Origin: Desulfosporosinus sp. OT
GTDB taxonomy: Bacteria; Bacillota; Desulfitobacteriia; Desulfitobacteriales; Desulfitobacteriaceae
DNA: 33,649 bases
NCBI RefSeq assembly: GCF_000224515.1
Contig: NZ_AGAF01000041.1
Span: 1-33,649, forward strand
Reading direction: 5' to 3'
A program made the translations under genes and the position numbers. Position 1 is the first letter of the stretch; every line of letters starts with the position of its first letter. The notes below the pieces were generated by a model. It searched no databases. It saw nothing but the letters and a program-made list of their open reading frames with translations, and was not told where the DNA came from. This document shows positions 1 through 8,142 of the stretch, piece after piece.

Positions 1-561
1 ATTCTTGGCACGATAAAGCCGATCTTCAAACTTTTCACCATCCACGATTCCGTATTTGGACGTATCCGCTAGAGGAACTTCTTGAACCCCTACTATGCTT
101 GCACCGTAGCGCTCATATTGATTGATCATTTGACGTAAAGCAGGTACTTCAGAATAAATAATATCATCCCCTAAGAGGACTGCAAATGGTTCATTGCCAA
201 TAAACTTACGAGCGCAATAGATTGCATGCCCCAAGCCTAACGCCTCTTTTTGCCGAACGTAATAAATATCGGCCATCTGCGCGACATCTTGCACCAAATC
301 CAACAGTTCGTCTTTGGAGTTTTTCTCCAAAAACACCTCAAGCTCCATGGAACGATCAAAGTGGTCTTCTATGGCCCGCTTATTCCGCCCCGTCACAATA
401 ATAATATCTTCGATTCCGGCTTTAATAGCCTCTTCCACAATATATTGAATCGTTGGTTTATCCACGATAGGCAACATCTCTTTGGGTTGAGCCTTGGTTG
501 CTGGCAAAAAACGGGTTCCCAATCCTGCCGCTGGAATAATTGCTTTACGAATTTTACGCAT
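1..561 (-). CDS. galU: UTP--glucose-1-phosphate uridylyltransferase, 3' end outside window
   Basis: The enzyme makes UDP-glucose from UTP and glucose-1-phosphate in the cytosol, a sugar-nucleotide donor for exopolysaccharide. The minus-strand reading frame is open from the ATG at 559-561 to the window edge (187 codons). The N-terminus [20 protein letters not shown] carries the nucleotidyltransferase signature [17 protein letters not shown], and LLGDDI lies further on. The start is supported by an AAGGAGA ribosome binding site about 9 bases upstream. It lies about 100 bases downstream of cysNC on the same strand, so it may be the last gene of the exopolysaccharide operon. The 3' part, about one third of the usual length of about 290 residues, is not in the window. 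gtaB is the Bacillus synonym. Confidence 0.95.
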   Translation of the reverse strand, partial: MRKIRKAIIPAAGLGTRFLPATKAQPKEMLPIVDKPTIQYIVEEAIKAGIEDIIIVTGRNKRAIEDHFDRSMELEVFLEKNSKDELLDLVQDVAQMADIYYVRQKEALGLGHAIYCARKFIGNEPFAVLLGDDIIYSEVPALRQMINQYERYGASIVGVQEVPLADTSKYGIVDGEKFEDRLYRAKN

Positions 562-667
562 ATTCTTCGTTCTCCTTTTAATAACACTCGACTGATTTCG
601 ACACATATGTTCTAAGAGAAAAGGGAGGGGCCTGGAACCTTTACGTAATGGTTAACGAAGTGATCCT

Positions 668-2563
668 TTACGCCGAGTAGTCAGAATTGTTTCCCATTGT
701 GGGGGGGTAGACCTCTTTGGGAAGGCTAACCGAACGGGAGGGCTTCCTAAAATATTTCATAATTTGATTAATAATTGTATCTGTTGCTTTCTCGATAGAA
801 TACCTACTCGTATCAATCTCGATATCCGGATTATTAGGTGTTTCAAAAGGACTTGAAATACCGGTGAAATTAGGTATCTCACCTGCTCTAGCTTTTTTGT
901 AAAGTCCTTTTACATCTCTTTTTTCACATTCTTCAAGTGGCGTGCTAACATATATTTCAATGAACTCATTGCCAATAATCTCCTTAGCATTATTCCTGTC
1001 TTTGTTGTAGGGAGAAATGAACGAAGTAATGGTAATGATTCCAGCATCATTCATTAATTTGGAGACTTCTGCGATTCTTCTAATGTTCTCAACTCTATCG
1101 ACTTCTTTAAAACCTAAATTCTTGTTAAGACCGTGTCTTATATTATCGCCATCAAGTAACATAGTATGTTTACCCATAGCAATGAGTCGCTTTTCGACTT
1201 CATTAGCAAGAGTTGACTTTCCTGAACCTGAAAGACCGGTGAACCAAAGGGTTAATGGTTTTTGTCCCTTTTGCTTAGAACGGATCTCTCGGGTAATATC
1301 TGTATTTTGCCATACGACATTCATCGACCTTCTAAGCGAGTGGTCGATAACCCCACAAGCTGAGACTATATTTGTTATCCTGTCAATTAAAATAAAACCA
1401 CCTAGAGCTTTGTTATTTTCGTACTTATCAAAAACCATAGTCTCGGATAATGCAATATCACACGAGGCCATATCATTCTTTAAGAGTCTATCTGCGCTGA
1501 TATTGTTTCCTGTATTAAGGTCAATCTTATATTTTATCGACATCACCATTGCGGTCAGAATTTTTGTTCCTACCTTAATAAGATAGTTTCTACCTGAAAC
1601 AAGCTCTGTCTCATCCATCCAAAGAATTGTTGCAGTGAACATATCAGCAAGTTTAAAATTTTCATCTTTTACTAAGATACAACCCCTTGATACATCTACT
1701 TCTCTGTCAAGCTGAATCATAACTGATTGACCCATAACTGCATTAACGTATTCATTATCCTTAATAAAAATACCCTTAACCTGTGCTTTTTCATTGCTTG
1801 GAAGTGCTATAATCTCATCACCGACAGAAATATCCCCAGATTCAATGTGACCATAACATCCTCCAAAAGTATGGTTCGGCTTAACATGTACAGGCATGAC
1901 GAAACCATCTTTAATAAAATCAGAATTAACTTTTATTGTTTCAAGATATGAAAGTATGGGTAATCCATCATACCAAGGTGTTTTTTCAGATTGCTTTGTA
2001 ACATTATCCCCTTCAGTTGCTGAAACCGGAATAACCCTTATACTTTCAAGATTAAAGTTAGCTGTAAAACTTAAGAAATCCTGCTTGATCTCATTAAACT
2101 TATAATGGTCATAGTGTATTAAGTCCATCTTATTTACTACTAGAACAAAGTGCTTAATGCCCATCATAGTACATATTCTGGTATCTCTTCTTGTTTGCGT
2201 AAGCACACCTTGTGTCGCATCCACAATAATAACAACAAGGTCAACAAATGAAGCACTAACCGTAATATTTTTCAAATATTGCTCGTGGCTAGGTATTTCC
2301 AAAAAAGCGAAGGATCTCTGATCTGTTGTAAAACACCGAAAAGCCACATCAATAGAAATTCCTTGTTCTCTCTCGGCCATCAATACGTCTGATAAAACGG
2401 AACAATCGATTTTCCCTCCACCGCTTCCTATTATACTGTCAGGTTCTAACGCATTTTTCTGTTCAGAGAATAATAACTTAACATCATATAACATTTGCTG
2501 GAAAAGCGTAGATTTACCATTACCAACTGAACCACATGTAATAAATTTCAGTAAGCTTTTCAT
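668..2563 (-). CDS. cysNC: CysN-CysC fusion (NodQ-like): sulfate adenylyltransferase GTPase subunit / APS kinase
   Basis: A 631-residue fusion. The N-terminal EF-Tu-like GTPase has a P-loop GSVGNGKST at about 11-19 and NKMD at about 144-147. The C-terminal APS kinase has P-loop GLSGSGKST at about 443-451 and DGDNIRHGLN at about 471-480. In the family, CysN with CysD makes APS and CysC phosphorylates it to PAPS, the sulfate donor. Two oddities are visible. The switch II motif, normally DTPGHEQY, reads EIPSHEQY (residues 89-96), so the G3 Asp and Gly are lost. The partner gene cysD survives only as a 19-codon stump directly upstream. I infer that the GTPase half may no longer support APS formation, while the APS kinase half looks intact. 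The last 26 residues (after QIMKYF) look like a foreign tail. Its neighbours cysQ and a sulfotransferase point to PAPS for glycan sulfation. Confidence 0.9.
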   Translation of the reverse strand: MKSLLKFITCGSVGNGKSTLFQQMLYDVKLLFSEQKNALEPDSIIGSGGGKIDCSVLSDVLMAEREQGISIDVAFRCFTTDQRSFAFLEIPSHEQYLKNITVSASFVDLVVIIVDATQGVLTQTRRDTRICTMMGIKHFVLVVNKMDLIHYDHYKFNEIKQDFLSFTANFNLESIRVIPVSATEGDNVTKQSEKTPWYDGLPILSYLETIKVNSDFIKDGFVMPVHVKPNHTFGGCYGHIESGDISVGDEIIALPSNEKAQVKGIFIKDNEYVNAVMGQSVMIQLDREVDVSRGCILVKDENFKLADMFTATILWMDETELVSGRNYLIKVGTKILTAMVMSIKYKIDLNTGNNISADRLLKNDMASCDIALSETMVFDKYENNKALGGFILIDRITNIVSACGVIDHSLRRSMNVVWQNTDITREIRSKQKGQKPLTLWFTGLSGSGKSTLANEVEKRLIAMGKHTMLLDGDNIRHGLNKNLGFKEVDRVENIRRIAEVSKLMNDAGIITITSFISPYNKDRNNAKEIIGNEFIEIYVSTPLEECEKRDVKGLYKKARAGEIPNFTGISSPFETPNNPDIEIDTSRYSIEKATDTIINQIMKYFRKPSRSVSLPKEVYPPTMGNNSDYSA

Positions 2564-2622
2564 TAAGAATAACCCTCTCTCTTACGTCTTTTCATTCTAC
2601 CAGGTGCTTCGTGGTCAATACT
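2563..2622 (-). pseudogene. cysD: cysD remnant: last 19 codons of sulfate adenylyltransferase small subunit
   Basis: Directly upstream of cysNC the minus strand reads SIDHEAPGRMKRRKREGYS and then TAA. From memory this matches the C-terminus of CysD proteins (E. coli CysD ends VIDRDQAGSMELKKRQGYF). The TAA overlaps the cysNC ATG as TAATG, the translational coupling expected for an intact cysD-cysN pair. Immediately before the conserved stretch the frame has a TAG (2623-2625) and another stop further up. Only about 70 bases separate it from the cysQ stop, so the rest of cysD (about 280 codons) is absent. I read this as a deletion that left the coupling end in place. Whether the adjacent open frame to about 2735 derives from cysD is unclear. 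Confidence 0.75.
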
Positions 2623-2693
2623 CTACTGGTTCTCTTATATATAATTGCTCTACCATACCTACATGTTTAATCTCTTTAATCGATATTTCATCC

Positions 2694-3488
2694 CTAAATC
2701 CAAATATTTTCTTTTCTGTTGACAATATAAAATCCTTTTTCATTCAGATTGTTTTCACGATTATAAAGCATCACAGTGCCATCCATTTGCTTAAAGATGC
2801 CCCCGGCTTCTTCTACAATGCATTGCATAGCAGCTGTATCCCACTCAGAAGTTAAACCAAAACGATAATATACATCTGCTTTGCCTTCAGCTACCATGCA
2901 CCCTTTTAATGAGCTTCCTGCCGAAACCGCCTCCTTAATCTTATCTTTATTATCTTTAATTAACCTTGCTTCTTTTTCAGATGAATGTGACTTGCTCCCC
3001 ACAATAATAAGACTTTCTAACTTATTTGTAACTCGAAGTCTTATGCTTTCAGATTTAAGCTCTCCACTTTCAACTTTTTCTAAATATGCACCATTGTCTT
3101 TACTTGCAAAATATAGTTCTCCAGCTATCGGCACATAAATAACGCCCATAACAACCTTATGCTTATACGCTAACGCAATGTTGACCGTAAACTGGCCATT
3201 TCTTTTTATGAATTCCTTGGTTCCATCCAATGGATCAACGATAAAACAAAAGTCGTGTGTTAATCTACTTTTATCATCTCTGGATTCTTCTGATAAAATT
3301 GAATAATCCGGGAAATTATCTTTAAGCCCATGAACAATGATTTCATTAGCTTTTTTGTCAGCTAATGTCAGAGGAGACTTGTCCTCTTTGAATTTAACAT
3401 TAAAATCTGTTTCATAAATTTTTAAGATTTCATTTCCCGCTTTTATAGCTAATGATTTGCATTCCTTTATAATTTCTTTCAAACTCAT
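2694..3488 (-). CDS. cysQ: 3'(2'),5'-bisphosphate nucleotidase
   Basis: A 264-residue, metal-dependent phosphatase of the inositol monophosphatase superfamily. It hydrolyses 3'-phosphoadenosine-5'-phosphate (PAP), the inhibitory by-product of sulfotransferases, to AMP in the cytosol. Visible motifs are LSEES near residue 65, DPLDGTKEF at about 86-94 (metal-binding Asp residues) and SEWDTAAMQCIVEEAGG near residue 214, all diagnostic of CysQ. The ATG at 3486-3488 follows GGAGAGGATTAA. It lies between the sulfotransferase and cysNC, which fits recycling of PAP from a PAPS-dependent sulfotransferase. Length is normal. The last few residues (KENIWI) may be affected by the cysD deletion just downstream. 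Confidence 0.93.
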   Translation of the reverse strand: MSLKEIIKECKSLAIKAGNEILKIYETDFNVKFKEDKSPLTLADKKANEIIVHGLKDNFPDYSILSEESRDDKSRLTHDFCFIVDPLDGTKEFIKRNGQFTVNIALAYKHKVVMGVIYVPIAGELYFASKDNGAYLEKVESGELKSESIRLRVTNKLESLIIVGSKSHSSEKEARLIKDNKDKIKEAVSAGSSLKGCMVAEGKADVYYRFGLTSEWDTAAMQCIVEEAGGIFKQMDGTVMLYNRENNLNEKGFYIVNRKENIWI

Positions 3489-3719
3489 TTAATCCTCTCC
3501 ATAATCTCAAGAGTATTTACAAGTACATAAAGTGAAATGAAGTATTCCTCTCAGATAAACCTCATTCTTTTCTGTTTACAACTACCAAGGGAATAGAAAA
3601 CTAACTCCGTACCACTTTGCAAACAAGCATTTTGGCCCATTGTATACCCCCCCCCATTGTCAAGACACGGTTTTTGAAATTTAAGTTGTCGACACTTTCC
3701 ATTTCCTTTTAATTGATTT
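3489..3719. other. Intergenic spacer with C-run, no gene recognised
   Basis: A 231-base gap between the sulfotransferase and cysQ. It contains a run of nine C at about 3646-3654 and a minus-strand TTGACA just upstream of the run, but no -10 box at 17-base spacing. The open frame in it (to 3551) shows no recognisable protein features and has low coding quality. I see no terminator or tRNA. Given the recombinase scrap and acyltransferase wreck nearby, it may be the remains of a mobile or deleted segment; this is an inference. Confidence 0.4.
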
Positions 3720-4643
3720 TCATTTAGAATTATTCTTAAGCCAACCAGATAGATCTTTATCAATCAATTCTTCAAGATTTAAAATATCTTTTTTATAAAA
3801 AGATATAAGTTTATCTTTTAAATCTGGTTCAATTTCTTGTTTTACTAATTTTTTCTTTAAATAATTACTTTTCTTTAACTGAAGATACTTTAACGTTTCT
3901 TTAGGTATTGTTTTTTTAATAAGTTCTTTAATTAAATTCGGTTTTAAAATAACTTTATTTAAAAAAGTATTTTTAGGAATACCCGAAATATTATATTTAT
4001 TTGTTGTACTGAATTCAAAATCAGGTTTTAATCCTAAAAATTCCAATATTTCCCTTAATACTTTACTTACATCTTTTTTAAGTTCTTCAAAAAGAATTAT
4101 CCTCACACTACTTCTTCCAAAAACATCAATATATGTCTTTACTTGTGAAGAATAAAGTCCTACCTCTTTATAGTGCCATATAAATTCATAGTTGTTATCT
4201 ATTCTTTCTTGTTCTAACTCCAATGCATTTTCGAATGATAATGACTCCCTCATATCTTTTCGTAAATGTGAATAAGCTGACAATGCGCGATCCACTGGAT
4301 TTCTTAATATGATTATAATTTTTGCTTCTGGGTTATCTTTTTTGATGTCCTTTGCACTTTCATAAAAATATAAATAATCTACCGATGCTTCGGCAATAAT
4401 TTTTTCACTAGCTACACTACTAAATAGCGATAAATATTTAGAATAATCTCTTACAACAAAATCATCTACTCTTTTATCCCCTGGTCCTCGATGTGGAAAC
4501 TTATTATACTTATATGAATAGAATTTAGGTTCTTTAGGTTCACAAAAGAAAATATCGGGATGTTGTTGTAAATAATAATAAAGTGAAGTTGTAGCACTTT
4601 TTGCTGCTCCAACTATAAATAAATTTGGGGTTTTGTCTGTCAT
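3720..4643 (-). CDS. PAPS-dependent sulfotransferase (glycan/heparan-type fold)
   Basis: A 307-residue protein of the sulfotransferase superfamily. The N-terminus carries the 5'-phosphosulfate-binding loop (FIVGAAKSATTSLYYYLQQH, lysine at about residue 15). The 3'-phosphate-binding segment is RNPVDRALSAYSHLRKD at about 117-133. Between them is the EPKEPKFYS segment typical of bacterial sulfotransferases near glycan clusters. The expected reaction is transfer of sulfate from PAPS to a sugar hydroxyl. ATG at 4641-4643 has GAGGGTATTAA upstream. It is followed by cysQ and cysNC, which recycle PAP and supply PAPS, so the three form a sulfation module at the end of the exopolysaccharide operon. The gene is strongly AT-rich, suggesting acquisition. 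The substrate cannot be read from sequence. Confidence 0.88.
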   Translation of the reverse strand: MTDKTPNLFIVGAAKSATTSLYYYLQQHPDIFFCEPKEPKFYSYKYNKFPHRGPGDKRVDDFVVRDYSKYLSLFSSVASEKIIAEASVDYLYFYESAKDIKKDNPEAKIIIILRNPVDRALSAYSHLRKDMRESLSFENALELEQERIDNNYEFIWHYKEVGLYSSQVKTYIDVFGRSSVRIILFEELKKDVSKVLREILEFLGLKPDFEFSTTNKYNISGIPKNTFLNKVILKPNLIKELIKKTIPKETLKYLQLKKSNYLKKKLVKQEIEPDLKDKLISFYKKDILNLEELIDKDLSGWLKNNSK

Positions 4644-4734
4644 TTAATACCCTCATTTCTTTTAGCTAAAAATTCACACTGCCATAAATAAAGATCAGAA
4701 GTGCCTTGGTTAAGGCAGCTAGTGCCGGCATCCT

Positions 4735-4791
4735 GCCAATCTCGAAATTCTCAGAGATTACTGGAAGGCATATCGCCCGAAAGAATGGCTT
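4735..4791 (+). pseudogene. Fragment of a tyrosine recombinase/integrase
   Basis: On the plus strand, opposite to all neighbours, codons 4738-4791 read NLEILRDYWKAYRPKEWL. This resembles the 'LREYWKxYRPKxWLF' stretch of tyrosine recombinases (phage integrase family) associated with insertion elements. Immediately downstream the phase is broken (the expected Phe needs a +1 shift) and stops follow. No catalytic Arg-His-Arg-Tyr region can be assembled, so this is a scrap. It lies beside the broken acyltransferase and marks a past insertion or recombination event. Identification is from pattern memory only. Confidence 0.5.
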
Positions 4792-4904
4792 TTGAATATT
4801 ACGATCGGATAGAACCCAGCAAACTATAAAAGAAGCTGGCGAAATATAGTAATGCTAACATAAAAATTGATCATCCCGAGAGCCTATCCTGTGAAATTTT
4901 TTGT

Positions 4905-5268
4905 CTAAGAAGTTAATTCCACCAGCACTACTATGAAATATAGTTGCCCCATTACTTGCCCTGTTACCAAAACATAAATTATTTGTTTGATCCCAAGATT
5001 TCGATACAAATATACCTACTCCCGACCATATGAAATATGGAATCAATAAACGTTTGAGCTTCCTTAATACAAGAGAAAATTCTCCATTTGCTAAGGAGTC
5101 CCTACTTACAAAGTATCCCGACACAAACAAAAACACTGGAACGGCATAATTTATGAACTGCCTTAAGATTATTTCAATTGTCGCGTTTATTGAAATGTCT
5201 CTTATTGCTGCACAAAGGATTGCGATTGCTCTGATAAATTGAAAATAGTAATCTTTTTCTGAATTCAA
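4905..5268 (-). pseudogene. Acyltransferase family 3 (OatA/WecH-like), truncated and frameshifted
   Basis: The N-terminus (YYFQFIRAIAIL, then RQFINYAVPVFLFVSGYFVSR and LKRLLIPYFIWS) is the start of an integral-membrane acyltransferase-3 protein, which O-acetylates extracellular glycans. The His normally found at the end of the first helix (VxxIH) is replaced by the sequence AAIRD. Around position 4990 the frame breaks. In the +1 frame the family sequence continues as IIYVLVTGQVMGQLYFIVV up to a stop at 4905-4907. The family is usually about 330-350 residues; barely one third remains. It lies inside the exopolysaccharide operon and presumably once decorated the polymer. Loss of both the His and the reading frame makes function very unlikely. 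Confidence 0.8.
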
Positions 5269-5446
5269 GAAATTCCACCTGCCTTTTAAGTATTGTTTGA
5301 TTGATAAATATTCAGATGAAAAACAAAGGAAATTCTTTTATTATTTTTACGGCCAGACTGAGCTAACGGGAAGGCTTGCCTCGATCACTCCCGTTCCGGT
5401 TAAGGATTAACCCAGCGAGAGACCCCTGACTGGAGCAAAATCTCTT

Positions 5447-6601
5447 TTAGCCTATAACTTGCCTCTTTATCCTCGAAAGCATAGTTCTCCCCTTCACATA
5501 CACTTTCCTAAAAAAACTAACCTTCGTATACCTTTCTACTAGTTGACTAATATCTGTCGAACCTAATTCTTTAAAAAACAGCGACCTCTTGGGATTATAA
5601 TCAACTGATTTTATAGCTGATGGATTATATAATAAGGCTAGATTTATATTTACCTTTTCACAATAAACTTTATCAGCTTGAGACGAAAATATTACATCTC
5701 CTTTGCCTGAGTTTACTAGAATCAGTGATGTACCTCTATCATCATCAAAGTTCGGGAGAACGTTTTCTATTCCCCAAAAATCAGCCAAAGTTATATCACT
5801 CTGGCGGTTAATCGATTTGAAGCTGCAATTATAGCAGGATGGACGCAGATATAAATTTTTTAAAAACCCTTGAACATATTTATTTTCACTGCCCAGTTCT
5901 GTTAAAATTTCTCCTTCTCTAAATTCAAATGATATCGAATACTTCCTCCAACCAAGAATCTTATCCCTAAAACTAATAGCCTTGAACGCTCTATTATTTG
6001 CCATCTTACTGCGATATTTTTCCCATACCAAAGGTGAAGGAACCCCGTGGCAAACAATATCCAGACAAATTAAGGCCTCATAGTCCTTACCAAGATATGT
6101 CCTAAGTCCTGCGACCTGACAGGGAGTCCCAGAGAATAAAACCTGTCGCCCTTGTTTCAAAAAGTCCCGTATCTGCTTATAGGTATCCCCAATGCAACTC
6201 TGAACATATTTGGACCCTCTAAAATTTCCGAGACTATCAATGCTATCCGTCCAGCTATGGACTACACTAAATTCTTCATCAAATCCAGCTCCAAATACGA
6301 CTCCATGATTAGCAATCACGCTCTCCGCTATAACAGTAAACACGCCCCCGGACGAACTTTGTTTCCTGATCTTGTCATCTTTATTAATACAGGCATAAGC
6401 AAGCGGGTGATTGTCTACAGTAGACTTACATAAGACAGGACATGCTTTTTCACAAAGGCCACAGTCGGTGCATCTTTCTAGATCCACTACTGGATACCAA
6501 AAGCCTTCAACATCAGACTGCATGCTGATGCACTTTTGCGGGCAACAATTGTAACAGGCATGACATCCACAACAGCATTGTTTATCGGTTAAGTTAATCA
6601 T
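5447..6601 (-). CDS. Fe-S protein, coenzyme F420 hydrogenase/dehydrogenase beta-subunit family (FrhB-like)
   Basis: A protein of about 384 residues with two N-terminal ferredoxin-like cysteine clusters (CCCGCHACYNCCPQKC at about 9-24 and CTDCGLCEKACPV at about 45-57) for [4Fe-4S] centres. An FrhB N- and C-terminal domain follows (SSSGGVFT, SGTPCQVAGLR, ADFWGI). Members of this family recur in capsule and exopolysaccharide clusters beside polysaccharide pyruvyl transferases; their reaction there is not established, though a redox role is likely. I prefer the ATG at 6599-6601, which follows AAGGATAGG, over a GTG six bases earlier. The ATG overlaps the flippase stop codon as ATGA, so the two are translationally coupled. 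Confidence 0.85.
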   Translation of the reverse strand: MINLTDKQCCCGCHACYNCCPQKCISMQSDVEGFWYPVVDLERCTDCGLCEKACPVLCKSTVDNHPLAYACINKDDKIRKQSSSGGVFTVIAESVIANHGVVFGAGFDEEFSVVHSWTDSIDSLGNFRGSKYVQSCIGDTYKQIRDFLKQGRQVLFSGTPCQVAGLRTYLGKDYEALICLDIVCHGVPSPLVWEKYRSKMANNRAFKAISFRDKILGWRKYSISFEFREGEILTELGSENKYVQGFLKNLYLRPSCYNCSFKSINRQSDITLADFWGIENVLPNFDDDRGTSLILVNSGKGDVIFSSQADKVYCEKVNINLALLYNPSAIKSVDYNPKRSLFFKELGSTDISQLVERYTKVSFFRKVYVKGRTMLSRIKRQVIG

Positions 6602-8142
6602 AAACACCTATCCTTATTGAAGACTTGGCATTTATTTAGCACCTTTTTCACTGGCGAAAGAAATAATTTCTTTTCATAGCTATCGAGCCCTACTTGCCAC
6701 ATTAAACAAATATAGATTAAGGAGAATAAAACTATTTTAACAACCAACAGTAAAAAACTATCTTGAATAATAAATAGATTGATTCCATATCCGCAAAGTA
6801 AAGATATCAGCATTGGCAAAGACATTTTTCCAATATTTATCCAAAAGAGAGGTATATTAAGCCCTATCCACCGATGATAATAGATGTTTATGATAATCAC
6901 ATTACCTACAATGAGTGATACTCCGGTAGCTAAAGCACAACCAAAACCGCCCCACATTTTGGCCAAGGGGATACTGGTTAAAACGTTGAGGACGGCAATA
7001 CAAAGATACACGATTGATCTGAATGCATTCCGATTTTGAGCCTGCAAAATGGCAATACCCACATTTTGAATCAGCGGAATGGTGATAGGTATCATTACCA
7101 GGAGTACCATATAATAGGCGTCACTGTAATTTAAACCTGCCCACAGGATTATGAAGGCCTGTCCAAACAATATGAATCCGCTTAAGATGTAGGCCATTAT
7201 CGCATACTGTACCCTTCCTATTTTAATCATTATATGGGACAAGTCGTCATTACTGGCGTTATTAGCCACCATCATCGTGATTCTTGGTAAAAGAACACTA
7301 CTTACGGAAGTGGAGAACATAATATACATGGTAGTTAACTGCATCGCCACCGCAAAAATAGCAACTAGTACTGTTCCGGAAACTATGCCCAGAATAAACT
7401 GGCCTGTACTCCAATAGACTTTGTCCACGATAACACCCAAAAATATAAAGAAAGAATAACCTGCTATTTCCTTTAATAGAATTAGGTCAAACTTTTTAAA
7501 GTAGATCGTTGTTTTTAAAACTCTAAAGCAGTAAACAAGATTTATTAGCAAACAGCCGATGTTCAATACAGTGTTTACTACAACCATCGACACTGAACTA
7601 TAACCAAGATATAGCAATGGCAAGATGATACATGGGGTCATTAAGGAACGAATAATAGCAACCAGCTTAACAAATACAAATCGTTCATGGGCCTGCATGA
7701 TTGAACCAAAAACCCCCAACGGAAATGATACCGCAAAATTAAAAATCAACAGCATCATCATAATCTTAGCTTTTTTCAGCTCCGCAGCCGCCAGAGTAGC
7801 ACCAAACATATTATCAATATTAGAATATAAAACTACACCCAGAATAACGGTTAAAAGTCCAATAAAGCAATAGAGAATCAGAAACATCCCATTCATGTTG
7901 GACTCAGCATCTTTATCGCCTAGGGCTCTATTTCTGGCAGTATATCTTATGATGGTATTTCCCAAGCCTAGATCCAGTATGCTAAGATAACCCACCACTG
8001 CGCCTATAAGGGAATACAACCCAAATTCTGACTGACCCAGAAGCCTAAGCATTATTGGCGTATAAAGAAGGCCAATAATAATGGTTATGAATATCGATGC
8101 ATAAGACAGCAGTGCCCCGGCTTTTAGTTGATTCACTTTCAT
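6598..8142 (-). CDS. Wzx-type flippase, polysaccharide biosynthesis protein (MATE/MOP superfamily)
   Basis: A 514-residue polytopic membrane protein with about 12-14 hydrophobic helices. It begins LKAGALLSYASIFITIIIGLLYTP and contains LGQSEFGLYSLIGA and LDLGLGNTIIRYTARN, typical of oligosaccharide flippases of the RfbX/Wzx group. It should move undecaprenyl-linked repeat units from the inner to the outer face of the membrane for polymerisation by the EpsG/Wzy protein encoded two genes upstream. The start ATG at 8140-8142 overlaps the TGA of the preceding pyruvyl transferase gene (ATGA), and its own TGA overlaps the next start, so three genes are tightly coupled. No truncation is visible. Confidence 0.92.
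   Translation of the reverse strand: MKVNQLKAGALLSYASIFITIIIGLLYTPIMLRLLGQSEFGLYSLIGAVVGYLSILDLGLGNTIIRYTARNRALGDKDAESNMNGMFLILYCFIGLLTVILGVVLYSNIDNMFGATLAAAELKKAKIMMMLLIFNFAVSFPLGVFGSIMQAHERFVFVKLVAIIRSLMTPCIILPLLYLGYSSVSMVVVNTVLNIGCLLINLVYCFRVLKTTIYFKKFDLILLKEIAGYSFFIFLGVIVDKVYWSTGQFILGIVSGTVLVAIFAVAMQLTTMYIMFSTSVSSVLLPRITMMVANNASNDDLSHIMIKIGRVQYAIMAYILSGFILFGQAFIILWAGLNYSDAYYMVLLVMIPITIPLIQNVGIAILQAQNRNAFRSIVYLCIAVLNVLTSIPLAKMWGGFGCALATGVSLIVGNVIIINIYYHRWIGLNIPLFWINIGKMSLPMLISLLCGYGINLFIIQDSFLLLVVKIVLFSLIYICLMWQVGLDSYEKKLFLSPVKKVLNKCQVFNKDRCL

Noticed and set aside
250-615. Plus-strand frame of 121 codons
   Set aside because: It lies antisense to galU, whose minus-strand sequence matches its family exactly.
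3620-3660. TTGACA next to a G-run and TATACA on the minus strand as a promoter
   Set aside because: Spacing is about 10-11 bases rather than 16-18, so it is unlikely to work as a sigma-A promoter.
3551-3763. Minus-strand 70-codon frame between the sulfotransferase and cysQ
   Set aside because: It overlaps the sulfotransferase end, has low coding quality and no recognisable features.
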